23,267 nt of DNA, taken from IMG/VR virus record IMGVR_UViG_3300032308_001110, positions 1 to 23,267 of that record; one strand, given 5' to 3'. Shown here in pieces: positions 21,738 to 23,267 of the stretch. The position numbers and the translations under genes were made by a program. The DNA is from a virus. How positions within the stretch are numbered: the first letter of the stretch is position 1; each line of letters begins with the position of its first letter. A model generated the notes under the pieces. It had not been told where the DNA came from and ran no database searches. It worked only from the letters and a program-made list of their open reading frames with translations.

Positions 21738-23267
21738 TTAGAATCTGATAACTGTTCTTAAAGTAACTGTTTCATCAGCTGAAGGTGTAAACCCAGCTTT
21801 GTTATCAATAAACATTAACTGACCAGAATATTTATCTATGGTTGGAGAACCCACTGATGTTATACTAAAAGTATATCCATCAGCATTTGAAAAAGTATCA
21901 TTGACTAACGGTATGTCGTTATCTAATGATTGCAGCAATGCACTAGTCTCAGAAGAAGCCACCACACGATATCTTCTATCAAAAGGATCACCACCAATAG
22001 TTCTTGTGACTGTTACATCAGTATCTCTTGGGAATTGCGTAGTGTTAACTGATGCTTGAACAATAAAACATCCTGAGCCAATAGTTCCTTGGAATCTTTG
22101 GTCAGAGTTATACTGATTTGGGTTTTTAATAATACCTAACTGACGATAGTCGTTATTTACAGAAACACCCTGATTTAAGTCAGTTGATACATTGCTATAA
22201 AACATTAAAGTTCGGGCAAATAACTCATTTGGTGCATTTTTACCATGACCACCAAAAGGAGGCATAATTGCTCTAAGGTTGGCTCCATATCCGTTACCTG
22301 TTACAACAACATTGGCGAAGGAATAATTTTGTCCTGGATTTGTAATATTAATTTTAGTAATTTTCCCAGATGCTGAATCAAGAGTAGCAGTGGCTGTAGC
22401 ACCTGTTCCATCACCTTGTATTTCAATATCTGCCACACCGTAACCATATCCACCAGAAATAATTTTTATGGCATTAATAGTTCCAGGAGAAGTTAAAATT
22501 TCATTATTTGCCTGAAGTGATTGAATTGTACCAATATTAAGATCAGCTGCTAATGCAGCATTAGTTCCATCACCAGTAACTGCAATAGTTGCAGTTGAAT
22601 ATCCGATACCTGCATTCTCAACAATAACTGCAACTATTTGACCACCCTCAATTACTGGTAGCAATTTTGCTTCAGATTTTGCTGTTAGAAAGGATAATTC
22701 TGCTGCAGCAGTTCCTGCTCGACCAGCATCAGTGATAGTAATAGCAGGTGCTGCGGCATAACCAGCTCCAAATTTACGAGCAACTTCGCCTGATGCTGGG
22801 ACACCTGCATATGTTAATGCAGCGGGAACACCAAGATATAATAAATCAGCAGTTCCATTAGTTACAGTTCCAGTAGTATGTGACGGAACAGTAGAAGCAT
22901 GCGTTGTGCCAGCAGTTGTAACTTTATATAATCTACCAGAAACATGGACAGTGCTGTTTAATGTCACTGCAGTTGATGCTGCAAAAGCTGGAGAGTTTAT
23001 TGCTGTTCCAGATGTATGAGATGGTGCCACTGAGCCAAAAAAACCAGCAGTAGATACAGTGTATAATCTTCCAGAATGAAAATATTGTTCACCGATTAAT
23101 ACTGGTGATAACGCACTCCATGCAGTTCCAAAGGTTACTGTTGGATCAGTAGTGTAATTATCACCTTTATTTGATATAGTACAAAATAATATTGAACCAG
23201 AACTCATTTTTGCGGTGGCGACTGCACCCGAACCACCACCACCAGAAAATGTTATTGCTGGAGCAGA
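21738..23267 (-). CDS. 8: gp8-like baseplate wedge protein, 5'-truncated by the window edge
   Basis: The frame is open to the right edge, beyond the first in-window ATG at 23207 (upstream codons read SAPAITFSGGGGSGAVATAK), so the true start lies outside. The core motif at about residues 315-360 from that ATG (MPPFGGHGKNAPNELFARTL, then VNNDYRQLGIIKNPNQYN) matches the GHG...EL...NDFRQ.G.I.NP pattern of T4 gp8, and the ending YSGQLMFIDNKAGFTPSADE then TVTLRTVIRF matches the family's closing (I)(E/D)N...R..DQ....L.I.F. Two N-terminal modules (SGRLYTVSTAG, PSHTSG; SGRLYKVTTAG, PSHTTG) and several Gly-rich GYG...GDGTGATA repeats are extra insertions, as common in marine phages. In T4, gp8 is a baseplate wedge subunit. 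Confidence is good on family, moderate on the exact role. Confidence 0.82.
   Translation of the reverse strand, partial: SAPAITFSGGGGSGAVATAKMSSGSILFCTISNKGDNYTTDPTVTFGTAWSALSPVLIGEQYFHSGRLYTVSTAGFFGSVAPSHTSGTAINSPAFAASTAVTLNSTVHVSGRLYKVTTAGTTHASTVPSHTTGTVTNGTADLLYLGVPAALTYAGVPASGEVARKFGAGYAAAPAITITDAGRAGTAAAELSFLTAKSEAKLLPVIEGGQIVAVIVENAGIGYSTATIAVTGDGTNAALAADLNIGTIQSLQANNEILTSPGTINAIKIISGGYGYGVADIEIQGDGTGATATATLDSASGKITKINITNPGQNYSFANVVVTGNGYGANLRAIMPPFGGHGKNAPNELFARTLMFYSNVSTDLNQGVSVNNDYRQLGIIKNPNQYNSDQRFQGTIGSGCFIVQASVNTTQFPRDTDVTVTRTIGGDPFDRRYRVVASSETSALLQSLDNDIPLVNDTFSNADGYTFSITSVGSPTIDKYSGQLMFIDNKAGFTPSADETVTLRTVIRF

Noticed and set aside
1-23267. tRNA genes, CRISPR arrays, insertion sequences, integrase or attachment sites.
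   Set aside because: Nothing with cloverleaf features, regular spacers, transposase motifs or terminal inverted repeats was seen on reading either strand; the short repeats found are in-frame fibre repeats.

Overview
The window is part of a tailed-phage genome, most likely a marine T4-like myovirus of the cyanophage or pelagimyophage type. The evidence is a gp8-like baseplate wedge protein, a giant DUF4815-type virion protein, many fibre-like proteins built of Gly/Thr/Asn-rich repeats, and T4-type late promoter octamers (NATAAATA). By eye the DNA is AT-rich. Every convincing gene lies on the minus strand, so transcription runs from the right end (about 23267) to the left end (1). Packing is very tight: many junctions overlap (TAATG, ATGA, or 17-56 nt), and no gene-free stretch reaches 100 bases. 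The host cannot be determined from the sequence.

Layout in transcription order. (A) Baseplate and tail module, 23267-13914: a 5'-truncated gp8-like wedge protein, a 2113-residue DUF4815-type protein, a 76-residue coiled-coil protein, and a 404-residue fibre with a C-terminal cleavage-type domain. (B) Enzyme cassette, 13907-5459: a SPASM radical SAM enzyme; a 178-residue protein ending in three tandem Cys-His-x-x units; an unknown 253-residue protein; two distantly paralogous unknown proteins (293 and 328 residues); a second SPASM-type radical SAM enzyme; a 634-residue radical SAM enzyme with a B12-binding-like N-terminus; and two tandem paralogous 2-oxoglutarate/Fe(II) oxygenase-like proteins of the Asp/Asn beta-hydroxylase type. 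(C) Fibre module, 5423-1416: a fibre with an intramolecular chaperone (peptidase S74) domain, three tandem paralogous fibre/adhesin proteins, and a small tail-associated protein, closed by a UUCG-loop terminator. (D) Next late unit, 1362-1: a late promoter, an Ig-like baseplate/tail protein, a small fibre-related protein, and a fibre protein running off the left edge.

The most interesting part is cassette B. The 178-residue protein has no cysteine except the three in its last 13 residues (units CHSN, CHGS, CHGS). It is translated immediately after, and overlapping, a SPASM radical SAM gene. That is the organisation of a RiPP-type precursor and its maturase, but embedded among phage tail genes and with no visible transporter or protease. 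The working hypothesis is a phage-encoded peptide- or virion-protein-modification system (radical SAM crosslinking or methylation plus hydroxylation) that decorates a structural protein tail; no function has been shown. The cassette has no clear promoter of its own at its start and sits between two fibre genes with related N-termini, which suggests late co-expression with the tail and insertion at a variable fibre locus.

Three NATAAATA octamers (before the DUF4815 gene, the S74 fibre gene and the Ig-like gene) all lie 29-30 nt upstream of their start codons and define the likely late transcription units.
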